A DNA stretch of 64,000 nucleotides, taken from positions 78,272-142,271 of the forward strand of contig CALWRF010000028.1 of the NCBI GenBank assembly GCA_944383885.1. The letters run 5' to 3'. This DNA is from an uncultured Clostridia bacterium. GTDB taxonomy: Bacteria > Bacillota > Clostridia > Lachnospirales > Anaerotignaceae. Numbering within the stretch: the stretch's first letter is position 1; each line of letters starts with the position of its first letter. Shown in pieces: positions 44,012 to 53,452 of the stretch. The position numbers were made by a program, and so were the translations under genes. Below the pieces are notes generated by a model. It was not told the origin of the DNA and ran no database searches. It worked only from the letters and a program-made list of their open reading frames with translations.

Positions 44012-46663
44012 ATGGATCGACACAGACAGATGCCTTGGCACGCACTTAAAATTACGGAGGTATATAAGATTTTACATACATCCGAAGAAGGGTTAGGCGA
44101 TGCTGAGGCTGCCGAAAGGCTCAGAAAAAACGGGCGCAATGAACTGCGCTCAAAACCGCCAAAAACCATTATTCAAATGCTGAAAGCACAAATCATTGAT
44201 CCGATGGTGCTTATTCTTATCGGTGCAGCTTCTTTTTCAGCAATTTTACAGGAATGGACAGAAGCGGCGGTTATATTTACAATTGTTATTGTCAATGCTA
44301 TTATCGGAATTGTGCAAGAAAAGAAGGCGCAATCCTCTCTGGAAGCACTGCGCAATATGAGTGCGCCTACAGCCCGTGTGCTGCGCCAAGGCGAAGAGAG
44401 TGTCATTCCTGCCAGCGAACTGGTAGTTGGTGATATTGTAATGCTTGGTGATGGCGATATGGTTCCGGCAGACATTCGTTTGATTGATTCTGCAAATTTA
44501 AAAGTGCAGGAAGCTTCTTTAACAGGCGAGTCAATACCGTCTGAAAAAGAAGCAGAAGATATACTGCCAGAAGACTGCCCTCTTGGTGATCGCAGCAATA
44601 TGGCGTATACATCTGCCATTGTCACATACGGAAGAGCATCTGGTGTTGTAGTAGCCACCGGAATGGATACAGAAGTTGGAAACATTGCCGGAATGCTCGA
44701 CAGTCAGGACGATACTGATACACCATTAAAACGTAAACTGAACGCAGTTGGCAAGACATTGACTGTTGTTGGATTAATTGTCTGTGTATTGATATTCGCT
44801 ATTGGCGCTTTTTATCACCGTCCACTTGTTCCACAGTTCTTGGTTGCGATTTCACTTGCGATATCAATAATCCCAGAAGGTCTTCCTGCTACAGCAACTA
44901 TTGTAATGGCATTAGGTGTACAGCGTATGGCAAAGAAAAATGCGCTTATTCGCAAATTGCCTGCTGTAGAAACCCTCGGCAGCGCAACAGTTATTTGTTC
45001 CGACAAAACCGGAACTCTTACACTCAACAAAATGACTGTAACACATGTTGCTGTAAATGGTGATTTTGAAAACAGCACAACTACACCTGTTGAAAATGCT
45101 TCAAAACATCACCCTGAAGTATATAAAGAGTTAGTATACGCGGCAGCCCTTTGTAATGACGCCAGTCTTGACCCTGATAGAAAAGGAGAAATTATAGGCG
45201 ACCCTACAGAAGGCGCGCTGATTTATATGGCGCAGGCATTTGGCATAAATCATGAAATGCTCGAAGACAAATATCCTCGTGTATTTGAGCAGCCTTTTGA
45301 TTCTGAACGAAAAAGAATGACAACCGTTCATAATATCAATGGGAAATGGGTGTCATATACTAAAGGCGCAGTGGATGAAATGCTGCCATTGTGTACCAGC
45401 ATACTGACATCAGATGGCATACGCCCTATTTCACAGGCTGACAAAGAAAATATTACAAAGCTTTGCCTGTATATGTCTGAAAATGCCTTGCGTGTACTTG
45501 GGTTTGCCATGCGCGTGCTCAATGAACTTCCAACAGACGATGATGATAATGTGGAATTTGATATGACTTTTATCGGCGTGACAGGCATGATTGACCCGCC
45601 AAGAAAAGAAGTAGCTGACTCTGTTCGCACATGTCGTCAAGCAGGAATACGCACAATCATGATTACTGGCGATCATAAAGTAACTGCCCTTGCTATTGCA
45701 AAAGAGCTGGATATATACAGGGAAGGTAATACAGTAATATCTGGAGATGAGCTGGATACAATGACCAATGACGAATTGGATAAAGCGGTAAAAACAACAA
45801 CTGTGTTTGCCCGTGTATCCCCAGCAGACAAACTGCGCATAATCCAAAGCTTAAAACGCACTGGCGAAGTTGCTGCCATGACCGGAGATGGTGTAAACGA
45901 TTCCCCTGCCCTAAAAGCAGCAGATATAGGCGTTGCAATGGGTATAACCGGCACAGATGTGGCAAAAGACGCTGCTGATATGATTCTGCTTGATGACAGT
46001 TTTACCACAATCGCCTATGCCATAAAGGAAGGCCGCCGTGTATACCGCAATATACAAAAAGTAATCCAATTCCTTCTGGTAGGCAACATTGCGGAAATAT
46101 TAACTTTATTTGTGGCAACTGTGTTTAACTGGGATGCGCCTTTGTTGGCAGTTCACATTTTATGGGTAAATCTTGCCACAGCTACGCTGCCTGCTCTTGC
46201 GCTGGGTGTCGATCCGGCAAGCAAAAACATCATGAAACATAAGCCGGTTAAATCAGGCACACTGTTTGAAAAAGATATGATACGCCGTGTTGTTGTACAG
46301 GGTATATTTGTATCGGCTATGACAACTTGCGCTTACTGGATTGGTGCAAAAACTTCAAGCCATATTACAGGACAGACAATGGCTTTTTGCGTTCTTGCCC
46401 TTTCTCAAATGCTGCGGGCTTTCAATCAGCGTTCTAATACAGAACCCATTTGGATACGTGCGGAAGGATTCAATCCTTGGCTGATACTTTCTTTTATTGC
46501 TTCCGCAGTACTTATGGCATGTATTTTATTTGTGCCTGCGCTTCAAAATGCGTTCCGGCTGACCGCTCTTAATAGCGAGCAATGGTTAATTGTTGTGGGT
46601 CTTTCATTTTTGTCAATCCTGCAAGTAGAAATAATAAAGGCAATTAAAAGATATAATAAATAA
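44012..46663 (+). CDS. P-type cation-transporting ATPase, calcium-pump (type IIA) like
   Basis: 883 residues. Actuator motif TGES ([10 protein letters not shown]), phosphorylation loop DKTGTLT (Asp331), KGA (YTKGAVDEM) and hinge [11 protein letters not shown] are all intact. The M4 site PEGLP (Glu289) and the M5 Asn/Glu (VGNIAEIL) match calcium pumps. In M6 the sequence is [15 protein letters not shown]: Asn720 and Thr723 are kept, but residue 724 is Ala (GCT, 46181-46183) where pumps of this class have the ion-binding Asp. AAAGGAG precedes ATG 44012. Ion specificity is therefore uncertain. Confidence 0.9.
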   Translation: MDRHRQMPWHALKITEVYKILHTSEEGLGDAEAAERLRKNGRNELRSKPPKTIIQMLKAQIIDPMVLILIGAASFSAILQEWTEAAVIFTIVIVNAIIGIVQEKKAQSSLEALRNMSAPTARVLRQGEESVIPASELVVGDIVMLGDGDMVPADIRLIDSANLKVQEASLTGESIPSEKEAEDILPEDCPLGDRSNMAYTSAIVTYGRASGVVVATGMDTEVGNIAGMLDSQDDTDTPLKRKLNAVGKTLTVVGLIVCVLIFAIGAFYHRPLVPQFLVAISLAISIIPEGLPATATIVMALGVQRMAKKNALIRKLPAVETLGSATVICSDKTGTLTLNKMTVTHVAVNGDFENSTTTPVENASKHHPEVYKELVYAAALCNDASLDPDRKGEIIGDPTEGALIYMAQAFGINHEMLEDKYPRVFEQPFDSERKRMTTVHNINGKWVSYTKGAVDEMLPLCTSILTSDGIRPISQADKENITKLCLYMSENALRVLGFAMRVLNELPTDDDDNVEFDMTFIGVTGMIDPPRKEVADSVRTCRQAGIRTIMITGDHKVTALAIAKELDIYREGNTVISGDELDTMTNDELDKAVKTTTVFARVSPADKLRIIQSLKRTGEVAAMTGDGVNDSPALKAADIGVAMGITGTDVAKDAADMILLDDSFTTIAYAIKEGRRVYRNIQKVIQFLLVGNIAEILTLFVATVFNWDAPLLAVHILWVNLATATLPALALGVDPASKNIMKHKPVKSGTLFEKDMIRRVVVQGIFVSAMTTCAYWIGAKTSSHITGQTMAFCVLALSQMLRAFNQRSNTEPIWIRAEGFNPWLILSFIASAVLMACILFVPALQNAFRLTALNSEQWLIVVGLSFLSILQVEIIKAIKRYNK

Positions 46664-46669
46664 AAGCAA

Positions 46670-46699
46670 AAAAGACGGAATGGAAACATTCCGTCTTTT
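46670..46699. terminator. Bidirectional terminator
   Basis: AAAAGACGGAATG / CATTCCGTCTTTT, 13 pairs with GAAA loop, between the P-type ATPase (plus) and the exopolysaccharide operon end (minus). A textbook stem with T-runs on both strands. Confidence 0.92.
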
Positions 46700-46771
46700 A
46701 AATATTATATACAAATACATCTGTAAAGCAGGTTTTATTTTAAATACTGCTTTATAAAATATTTATATTCT

Positions 46772-48364
46772 TTACGGCTGACCTGTATAAATTTCAAGTT
46801 CTTTATACGCTTTCAGAGCCATACATTGATCAAAAGAATATATTCCGCTTCCGTCAGTTCCGCCAAAAGCACCATTGTATATACTTGATATATCAAAAAC
46901 TCTAAGTTTATTAAGCCGCCATAGGGCTAATGTAATTATCTCATCATTTTGGCATTCCATTCCTATAAGCGCGGCTAAAGCATAAATCCCTGTAGATTCA
47001 TACCCCTTTGTTACATTTCCATTAATGTCATATTCAGCCATAATTCCATCGCCATTAAGTTTTTCTAATAGCCATTTTTCGCTCTCCTCTTTAAGCTCTC
47101 CTATTTTGGATAAGTTATATAATGTATACATAGCTTCTGCCATATTAAGGTTGTCTTTGGAATATTCTTTTTTACTATAATTCCAATTTGAGTAATAAAA
47201 AGGAAAACTGTCTGATATATATCCTTTATCTATTATAGTTCTTACCTTATTATATAGACCTTTTTCACCAGTCCTTTTTTCAAGTATATTTATAAGTTCT
47301 AAATCTCCATAACAAAGCGAAAAAGAATTTCCCATTTTATTTTTATCAAAATCATAAAAGTCAACCGGACCATTTGAAGTTATATTATACTTTAATAAGG
47401 CACTTTCAAGCTCTTTGGCTTCTTTTTCATATTCTCCCCAAATATCACCAGCAGATAGCAAAGCGCCGTAAATTCTTAAATCGTCTAAAAATGCGTTAGA
47501 AGAAACATCAGCGTTTTGACTGTAATACCATAAAAACAGACCATTATTTGAAAGATATTCCTTTGCATATCTGTACGCGCTGTCAAAAAGCTCCTTATTT
47601 TTAGAAATAACGGCATACTCCATTAAAAGACCCTGAGATTCGCTTAAAACATCATCACCAAACGGCACTTCTCCATCGCTCTCAAAGCTTGTACGAAGAC
47701 CTCCATATTGGTTAATCATATTGTTTTTTATAAAATCAAATGTCTGTGCCGAATACCCGTTAGTAACAAAGTCTATAACAGATTCAAGGCTGTAAACACT
47801 TTCTATAGTTCCTGTAAAAACAGCTGATACCTCGCCTTCAGGAGAAATTATAATTGTTGTAGGAATTTTCTTTATTCCAAGACTGTTATAAACGGTCTTA
47901 TTATTATCATACACATTTTGTATGCCTATGCCGTTATCAGATAAATACTTTTCAGCAGTTTCTATAGTTTCACGTTTATTGTCAAGAGAGTTTACAATAA
48001 GCAGCGACACATTGTCCATATCTTTAAGTTCTTCCATTGCCTTAATCTGTTTTTGACAATACTGGCACCAGCTTGCCCAATATGTAAGGACAGTATATTT
48101 GCCGTTTTTTTCAATATTAAATTTACTGCCGTTTTTAGTTTCAAAGTTTAGATTTTCAATGTTTTCTCCTAAAATTATGTTCTCAGGAAAATCCACAGCC
48201 CTTCCTGAAAGAATATCCGTGCCATTGCCATCATTCTCGTCTTTGGAATTTTCAGGTTTCATAATAAACCATACCAAAATAATTAAAATTATAACTGTAG
48301 AAAAAATAACTGCTAAATATATTATATTTTTAACGGCATAATCAGTATTTTTGTTTTTTACCAT
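46772..48364 (-). CDS. Membrane-anchored thioredoxin (TlpA-like) fused to a GH8-like domain
   Basis: 530 residues. One membrane helix (about 13-36), a Ser/Asp linker, then a TlpA-like thioredoxin fold with WASWCQYC (Cys100, Cys103) and the cis-Pro loop KIPTT (Pro168). From about residue 205 a GH8-like alpha/alpha toroid follows: ESDGEVPFGDDVLSESQGLL (Glu242 in the position of the acid of GH8), then DDLRIYGALLSAGDIW. GH8 enzymes (BcsZ) trim cellulose in bcs operons. The fusion with a redox domain is, to my knowledge, unusual. Extracytoplasmic orientation is expected. Confidence 0.75.
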   Translation of the reverse strand: MVKNKNTDYAVKNIIYLAVIFSTVIILIILVWFIMKPENSKDENDGNGTDILSGRAVDFPENIILGENIENLNFETKNGSKFNIEKNGKYTVLTYWASWCQYCQKQIKAMEELKDMDNVSLLIVNSLDNKRETIETAEKYLSDNGIGIQNVYDNNKTVYNSLGIKKIPTTIIISPEGEVSAVFTGTIESVYSLESVIDFVTNGYSAQTFDFIKNNMINQYGGLRTSFESDGEVPFGDDVLSESQGLLMEYAVISKNKELFDSAYRYAKEYLSNNGLFLWYYSQNADVSSNAFLDDLRIYGALLSAGDIWGEYEKEAKELESALLKYNITSNGPVDFYDFDKNKMGNSFSLCYGDLELINILEKRTGEKGLYNKVRTIIDKGYISDSFPFYYSNWNYSKKEYSKDNLNMAEAMYTLYNLSKIGELKEESEKWLLEKLNGDGIMAEYDINGNVTKGYESTGIYALAALIGMECQNDEIITLALWRLNKLRVFDISSIYNGAFGGTDGSGIYSFDQCMALKAYKELEIYTGQP

Positions 48365-48391
48365 AATTCCACGCCTTGTACTTTAAAATAT

Positions 48392-50506
48392 TTATTTTTT
48401 TCTATCAGCGAATTTAACTCTTATAAGTATAAGAATTGAAGCAATAAGAAGCAGCAGCATAGCTGATGTTCCAACAAGGGAAAATACAACTGATTCACGG
48501 TTTTTCTCAATGCGTTCCCTTAGTGTAGGTTTTTGATTTCCAATATATTCTTCCTGAAAATCAAAATACCGCATTTTATCATATAAGTCAATTATAACCG
48601 TATCTCCGTTTAATCCGTCTTGATTGCTGAAATTTCTTAAATATTCTGTTAAACTTTTAATTACATCGTCATTTGGCGCCGCAACTACAAGCATAGCTTT
48701 AGAATTATTATAAACCGAAGGTATAAGCTGCATTGCTGCCACAGTTTTAGAGTATTCATCAGAAAAAGCGAACATCTCATTTCCATTAAACTTCCCATCT
48801 TCAACATCTATTGAAAACGGAAGGCTGCCGCTGACACTGCTTAAAATATCTTGATTGTTAAAATTACCTAATACTACTATATTTGAGTTTTCAGATACAT
48901 CATTTGAAAGCTCAGATGCCTTAATTACACTGAAATCTCCATACGGACGCATACCCCTGCCATACATTCCTGCCAGAACACCTAATAAATTAAGTTCATC
49001 ATCTGACGGCGAGTTTGGCATAACAAATACCATATTATCTGCAAAGCCTTCTTTTATAAATGGCCATGGTGTTACTTCAAATGATAAAAACATGCTTCTT
49101 GGTCCGTTAAAAGAAAAAGACGAATTACCTGATATAAACGCCCACGGCATTTCATCAAGTCTTACAGTGCAGTATAAATCCTCTATCTCCAAATCAAATG
49201 AAAATGTTATGCTTTCAAGAGGTTCGCCGGTTAAATCATCAGGAATAACAAATTCAATATTATCCCCTCCTGCGTATTCTTTTTGCAAGCGCTTGCTGGC
49301 AACAGGTTTGTTATTAACATAGACTGTAAAAAGCGACCTTCTGAAGTCCAAATTCTCGCTGTACCTAAAATTAAAATTAAAAGTGTCATCTGGACCTATA
49401 ATATATGTAGTGTCATCAGGCGGATAAACTATATATTCCCTTCTGAAAGCTCCCCTTAACTCTATGCCGCTGCTTCCGCCTAAAAGCTCAGAAAGCTCAA
49501 TAGTTTCTCCCTGTAAAATTTCTGTTCCTTCTTTAAGTTCTTTTGAACTTTCGGCATTAACAAATGCTACATTTCCTTTTTCCTGGCTCTTTCTGCTGTC
49601 GTCCATTAAAAACCATGCCGCTTCAGTAAGGCAGGAAGGATTTTTTGATACAATAAATACTCGCCACTGACCGTCATCGCCATTTTCAATTATTATCGCA
49701 GCTGAATTTTCAATATCTGTCTCTAAAACGCCGTTCCTTTCCATAACGTCTTTTAAATAATCAGGGGAACCATCGTTATAAAGTGATAATATAACAGCAG
49801 ATGACTGGCTGCTTTCATATTTAGAATAATACTTTAAATCAATCTCATCGGAATCCTCAAGAGATTTAACAAGCCCAGCTTTTATAATGGCAGCTGCTGT
49901 AAGTTCGTCAGAGCCGGCATTGTCAAAAACCACAACGCTAAGTCCATTTCCGTTCTCGTTAGTGTCTGAAATAAGCTGATACGGATATCGTTCTACAGCT
50001 CCGTCAATACCGCTTAAATCATAATCAATCATTATAAATGACTCTCCGTCAATAACTACCCAATTGGCTCCGGAAAACTCATCAAGGCATCCGTCATCAT
50101 CATATATCTGGGCAAAACCTGTAATTGTCAGGCTGTTATAGCCAGTATTAATAAGCCGTGTTGGTATGTTAACAGTTAAGTTTTGTCTTGACCCATTTAT
50201 GTAATTCATAGGTACAGAATCTACAGGTACTCCATTAACGCTGAATGTAAGCGACGCCGGAACATCTGTAAGCATAGAACTAAGTTCTGCATATATATTA
50301 GCCTCAGCCCTGTTCACTCTCCAATATTCCGGTACCTGAAAATAAATTGTTTCCTCTTGATATACTCCCGAAAGCACTCTGTTTTGACCGCAGTAAAACA
50401 TTTTGCTTTCAGCGGCATATACAAGATAAAAACCCATGCAATATAAAACAGCCCCTATAATTGCCAAACCGCAAATACATTTTTTAACAGAACACAATTC
50501 CTTCAC
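48392..50506 (-). CDS. BcsB-like cellulose-synthase accessory protein
   Basis: 704 residues. An N-terminal hydrophobic segment (about 10-32) is followed by a large extracellular region with alternating carbohydrate-binding-like beta domains (FQVPEYWRVNRAEANIYAEL, LTFSVNGVPVDSVPM), and a C-terminal membrane helix (about 673-697). This is the BcsB architecture, which guides the growing glucan. The start is GTG 50506, overlapping the GT2 stop by 4 bases, so the two are coupled like BcsA-BcsB. Confidence 0.8.
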   Translation of the reverse strand: MKELCSVKKCICGLAIIGAVLYCMGFYLVYAAESKMFYCGQNRVLSGVYQEETIYFQVPEYWRVNRAEANIYAELSSMLTDVPASLTFSVNGVPVDSVPMNYINGSRQNLTVNIPTRLINTGYNSLTITGFAQIYDDDGCLDEFSGANWVVIDGESFIMIDYDLSGIDGAVERYPYQLISDTNENGNGLSVVVFDNAGSDELTAAAIIKAGLVKSLEDSDEIDLKYYSKYESSQSSAVILSLYNDGSPDYLKDVMERNGVLETDIENSAAIIIENGDDGQWRVFIVSKNPSCLTEAAWFLMDDSRKSQEKGNVAFVNAESSKELKEGTEILQGETIELSELLGGSSGIELRGAFRREYIVYPPDDTTYIIGPDDTFNFNFRYSENLDFRRSLFTVYVNNKPVASKRLQKEYAGGDNIEFVIPDDLTGEPLESITFSFDLEIEDLYCTVRLDEMPWAFISGNSSFSFNGPRSMFLSFEVTPWPFIKEGFADNMVFVMPNSPSDDELNLLGVLAGMYGRGMRPYGDFSVIKASELSNDVSENSNIVVLGNFNNQDILSSVSGSLPFSIDVEDGKFNGNEMFAFSDEYSKTVAAMQLIPSVYNNSKAMLVVAAPNDDVIKSLTEYLRNFSNQDGLNGDTVIIDLYDKMRYFDFQEEYIGNQKPTLRERIEKNRESVVFSLVGTSAMLLLLIASILILIRVKFADRKK

Positions 50507-51819
50507 CTCATTTTTCCGCTGCGCGTATTATCAATGCCATTAAGCTGTAAATTATCACCGCTTGTTTCTGCATATCTTACAGTTTTATCCCATTTAACTT
50601 CTTTTTTAAATATAAAATCGCTTATACTCATAAATATAGCTTTTATAACAACAAGCACCCACAGCTTTGAGTATGTAAACAGCATTAAAAACGCAAGACC
50701 TGCCGAAACAATACCAAATTCATTTTTTTCCGGCGCCAATGTAACCATAATATTAACAACAAACACAACTATAGCCATAACCCATAAAAGAGTTGAAAAA
50801 CCCGCTAAGTTAACATGCGCCCAGCCTAAAATTCCAAGAATAAATATAAAATCAGAGCAAATAAGCGCTGAAAGCATTAAAATATAAACTAAAGCATAAT
50901 ACAGCACATCAAGACGCATAGGTCCCGCACTAAAATCAAATATATATTTAAAGTTTTTAACAAGAACATAAAAATTACCCTTTGCCCAACGGGTTCTTTG
51001 CCTAAACCATACTCCCAAAAGGTGCGACTCCTGTTCCCATGTAACAGCCAGAGGCATCATTTTTATATAATACCCCATTCTGTATATCCTAAAACTTATC
51101 TCAGTATCTTCCGAGAGCGCTTTCGTATCCCAGCCTCCCATTTTTTCTAAAATCTCGCGGCGTATAACAAAATTAGTCCCCGGTATTGTGCATAGTTTAA
51201 AAAAGAAGTATCTCCCAGCCTGATTCATACACTGATAGGCAAGAGTCTCAATATTGACAAATCTTGTTAATATTGAAGCATTTCTGTTTCTTGTGCGGAA
51301 TTTGCCTATTACAGCTCCAAGCCGTTTATCAGCCATTAGATTTTCCACCAACAATATCAGCGCGTCAGATTCCGGGGTATTATCAGCGTCATAAACAGCT
51401 ATAACACTTCCCTTGGCTGTTTTAAGCGCTATATTAAGAGCGTTCGATTTTCCCTTTCCGCCTGTAATTGAATCAGTATTAATTACAATAAGCCTTTCGC
51501 GGTCGTATACATTTTGCATATTTGCCAATATATCAGCTGAGTTGTCAGATGAATTATCATTTATGACTATAACCTCATATTTTTCTTTTGGATAGCTGAA
51601 TTTCATAAGTGATGACACTGTTTTTTCTATAACAATCCCCTCGTTATGTGCCGGCACAAGAACAGAAACCATTGGATAATTCTTTAATGGTATCCTCCCG
51701 TCAGTTGAGTACACTTTCATATAATAAACAAACCCGCCGGTTGAAAGAACCATATTTATAATCATAAGAATCCATATAGCTGCTATGGCGTACAGTGACA
51801 ATATGTCAATAGCGCTCAT
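50503..51819 (-). CDS. BcsA-like family 2 glycosyltransferase, without PilZ domain
   Basis: 438 residues from ATG 51819, with AGGAGG. One N-terminal helix, a GT2 domain with VINDNSSDNS, the metal motif YDADNTP, the catalytic base LSEDTEIS and the processivity motif RQRTRW, then four to five C-terminal membrane helices. The order matches cellulose and poly-GlcNAc synthases. The C-terminal PilZ domain that binds c-di-GMP in BcsA is absent. Polymer identity cannot be read from the sequence; the BcsB and GH8 partners favour a beta-glucan. Confidence 0.85.
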   Translation of the reverse strand: MSAIDILSLYAIAAIWILMIINMVLSTGGFVYYMKVYSTDGRIPLKNYPMVSVLVPAHNEGIVIEKTVSSLMKFSYPKEKYEVIVINDNSSDNSADILANMQNVYDRERLIVINTDSITGGKGKSNALNIALKTAKGSVIAVYDADNTPESDALILLVENLMADKRLGAVIGKFRTRNRNASILTRFVNIETLAYQCMNQAGRYFFFKLCTIPGTNFVIRREILEKMGGWDTKALSEDTEISFRIYRMGYYIKMMPLAVTWEQESHLLGVWFRQRTRWAKGNFYVLVKNFKYIFDFSAGPMRLDVLYYALVYILMLSALICSDFIFILGILGWAHVNLAGFSTLLWVMAIVVFVVNIMVTLAPEKNEFGIVSAGLAFLMLFTYSKLWVLVVIKAIFMSISDFIFKKEVKWDKTVRYAETSGDNLQLNGIDNTRSGKMR

Positions 51820-52591
51820 CTTTGCCGTCCTCCTCATTAAAAAAGTATTTCCGCATCTGCCTTCTTGCAAGAAGAATCATAACCAAAAAAGCGGTTATCC
51901 CCACCGTAACAACGACCATGAGCACTCTGTTCTGGCTTTCAAGACTTACTTTAGCCCTGCTTAAAGCATCTCTTTTAAAATCAAAATCCTCTGGAATATC
52001 CCTTTGGGTGTAATTATAAAAAACTTCTGGAAGATTTGAAGTATTTAAAATAGTAAAACTTTTTTTAAGTTCTTTGTCATAATACTCCAAATCATCAGCG
52101 CTGACTTTAAATACAGGCAAATAATTATTTATGTCATTTTCCATATAAGAGTAACGCTTGTCGTCTTCACCCATAAGCACGCCCCTTATATTTATTCCAA
52201 AACCTTCATACATCGATATTTGGGAGTTTATAATATCAATTACCTCCTCAGATGAAACATCATTTTTTTGAATAATCGGAAAATGCAGCAAAATCCTACA
52301 GCCTTTGGACTGGGCATAACAAATCACATTTGTAAATTCAGCCATAGCTGGATAATCCGTGTTTTCATATATCGGCATAATACCTATTATAACCTGCTTT
52401 TTATTTTCAAGAAGAACATCTATACTTTCAAGCAAATTTACAGGGCTTGCAAAAGCATATACTTTTTCCATAACTGCAAATTCCTGCATATTTTCCTTTT
52501 CTTCAGCAAAAGAGACTTTTGTCATGCTGAAAACCGTAATAAAGCATAAAACAAACAGAACTGCTGCTTTATACATCATACTGAGTTTCAT
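51806..52591 (-). CDS. DUF2334-like (polysaccharide-deacetylase-fold) membrane protein
   Basis: About 261 residues. The start is either ATG 52591 or ATG 52579; both overlap the upstream stop. A signal-type N-terminal helix ends near VSFAEEKEN. The lumenal domain has QVIIGIMPIYENTDYPAM and GCRILLHFPIIQ, a pattern seen in DUF2334 proteins, but the deacetylase metal residues are not clear. A C-terminal membrane helix (about 225-245) and a basic tail follow. It overlaps the GT2 start by 14 bases. Confidence 0.6.
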   Translation of the reverse strand: MKLSMMYKAAVLFVLCFITVFSMTKVSFAEEKENMQEFAVMEKVYAFASPVNLLESIDVLLENKKQVIIGIMPIYENTDYPAMAEFTNVICYAQSKGCRILLHFPIIQKNDVSSEEVIDIINSQISMYEGFGINIRGVLMGEDDKRYSYMENDINNYLPVFKVSADDLEYYDKELKKSFTILNTSNLPEVFYNYTQRDIPEDFDFKRDALSRAKVSLESQNRVLMVVVTVGITAFLVMILLARRQMRKYFFNEEDGKDERY

Positions 52592-53435
52592 TTTCAGTTT
52601 TCGCAATAAAATCAACTGCGGTAGATATTTTTTCACGGTCATACTCCACATATCCTATCTTTACTTCCAGTTTAATAGATATCTCCATAATACCTTTAAA
52701 AGAACTTCTGTCGCTAAGAGCGCTTTTTAAACGGTTCTTAACAAATTCTGCTCCATTTCTGTCACAGGTAAGCATAATAGCCAGTGTTCCTTCTTCGTCA
52801 ATAGCATACACTCTGTCTTCTATCCTTACAGCGTTTTCCACAACATCAGCCATTACTTTGCGCAGTTTCAGGAATTGTCCTGCTGTTAAAAATTTCTTAA
52901 GCTCATGGCTGTACCTTAGTCGTATTTCCATAAGACATATTTTTGTATTGTTTCTGTAGCAATATGATATCTGCCTTGTTAAATCATTATGTAAACCTCT
53001 CATATTATATAATCCGGTAACACGATCTACAAGCACTAATTCTTCTACCTGTTCCCTTAAAATATTATTTTCGGTTTCCAAACGGTTGGAACCAGAAATA
53101 AAAATGCTTAAAAAAATAACCATAAGAACCGGTACAACAAGCCAAACATACGAAACAGCTGAAAAAGGTCTATTCCATACAGACCACATATAAATCCTAT
53201 ATACCGCATAAGAGAGAACTTCTATTCCCGTAAGAGAGTATGATAAAATTGTCATCTTATATACACAAAAAAGAACGGGAACACATGTTATTAAAAACAT
53301 TATAAGACATTCAGTTTTATCTGTACTCTCGGAACTGTAGGAAGTTACTATAACCGCAGATACGCAAATTAAAAAACCTAAAATTCCTATGTCCTGAGAA
53401 AGCCTCGATTTCATACTATCACTTATCTTTTTCAT
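52569..53435 (-). CDS. Membrane protein with degenerate GGDEF domain
   Basis: 288 residues from ATG 53435, with GGGAGG. Four membrane helices fill residues ~15-125. A coiled-coil linker and a GGDEF-like domain follow, recognisable from LVLVDRVTGLYNMRGLHNDL and RVYAIDEEGTLAIML. The signature is DEEGT rather than GGDEF, so cyclase activity is not expected. Since the GT2 has no PilZ domain, this protein may be the regulator of the synthase by another ligand or by contact. Position: second in the exopolysaccharide operon. Confidence 0.75.
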   Translation of the reverse strand: MKKISDSMKSRLSQDIGILGFLICVSAVIVTSYSSESTDKTECLIMFLITCVPVLFCVYKMTILSYSLTGIEVLSYAVYRIYMWSVWNRPFSAVSYVWLVVPVLMVIFLSIFISGSNRLETENNILREQVEELVLVDRVTGLYNMRGLHNDLTRQISYCYRNNTKICLMEIRLRYSHELKKFLTAGQFLKLRKVMADVVENAVRIEDRVYAIDEEGTLAIMLTCDRNGAEFVKNRLKSALSDRSSFKGIMEISIKLEVKIGYVEYDREKISTAVDFIAKTENETQYDV

Positions 53436-53452
53436 TATTTTCCTCCCAAATA

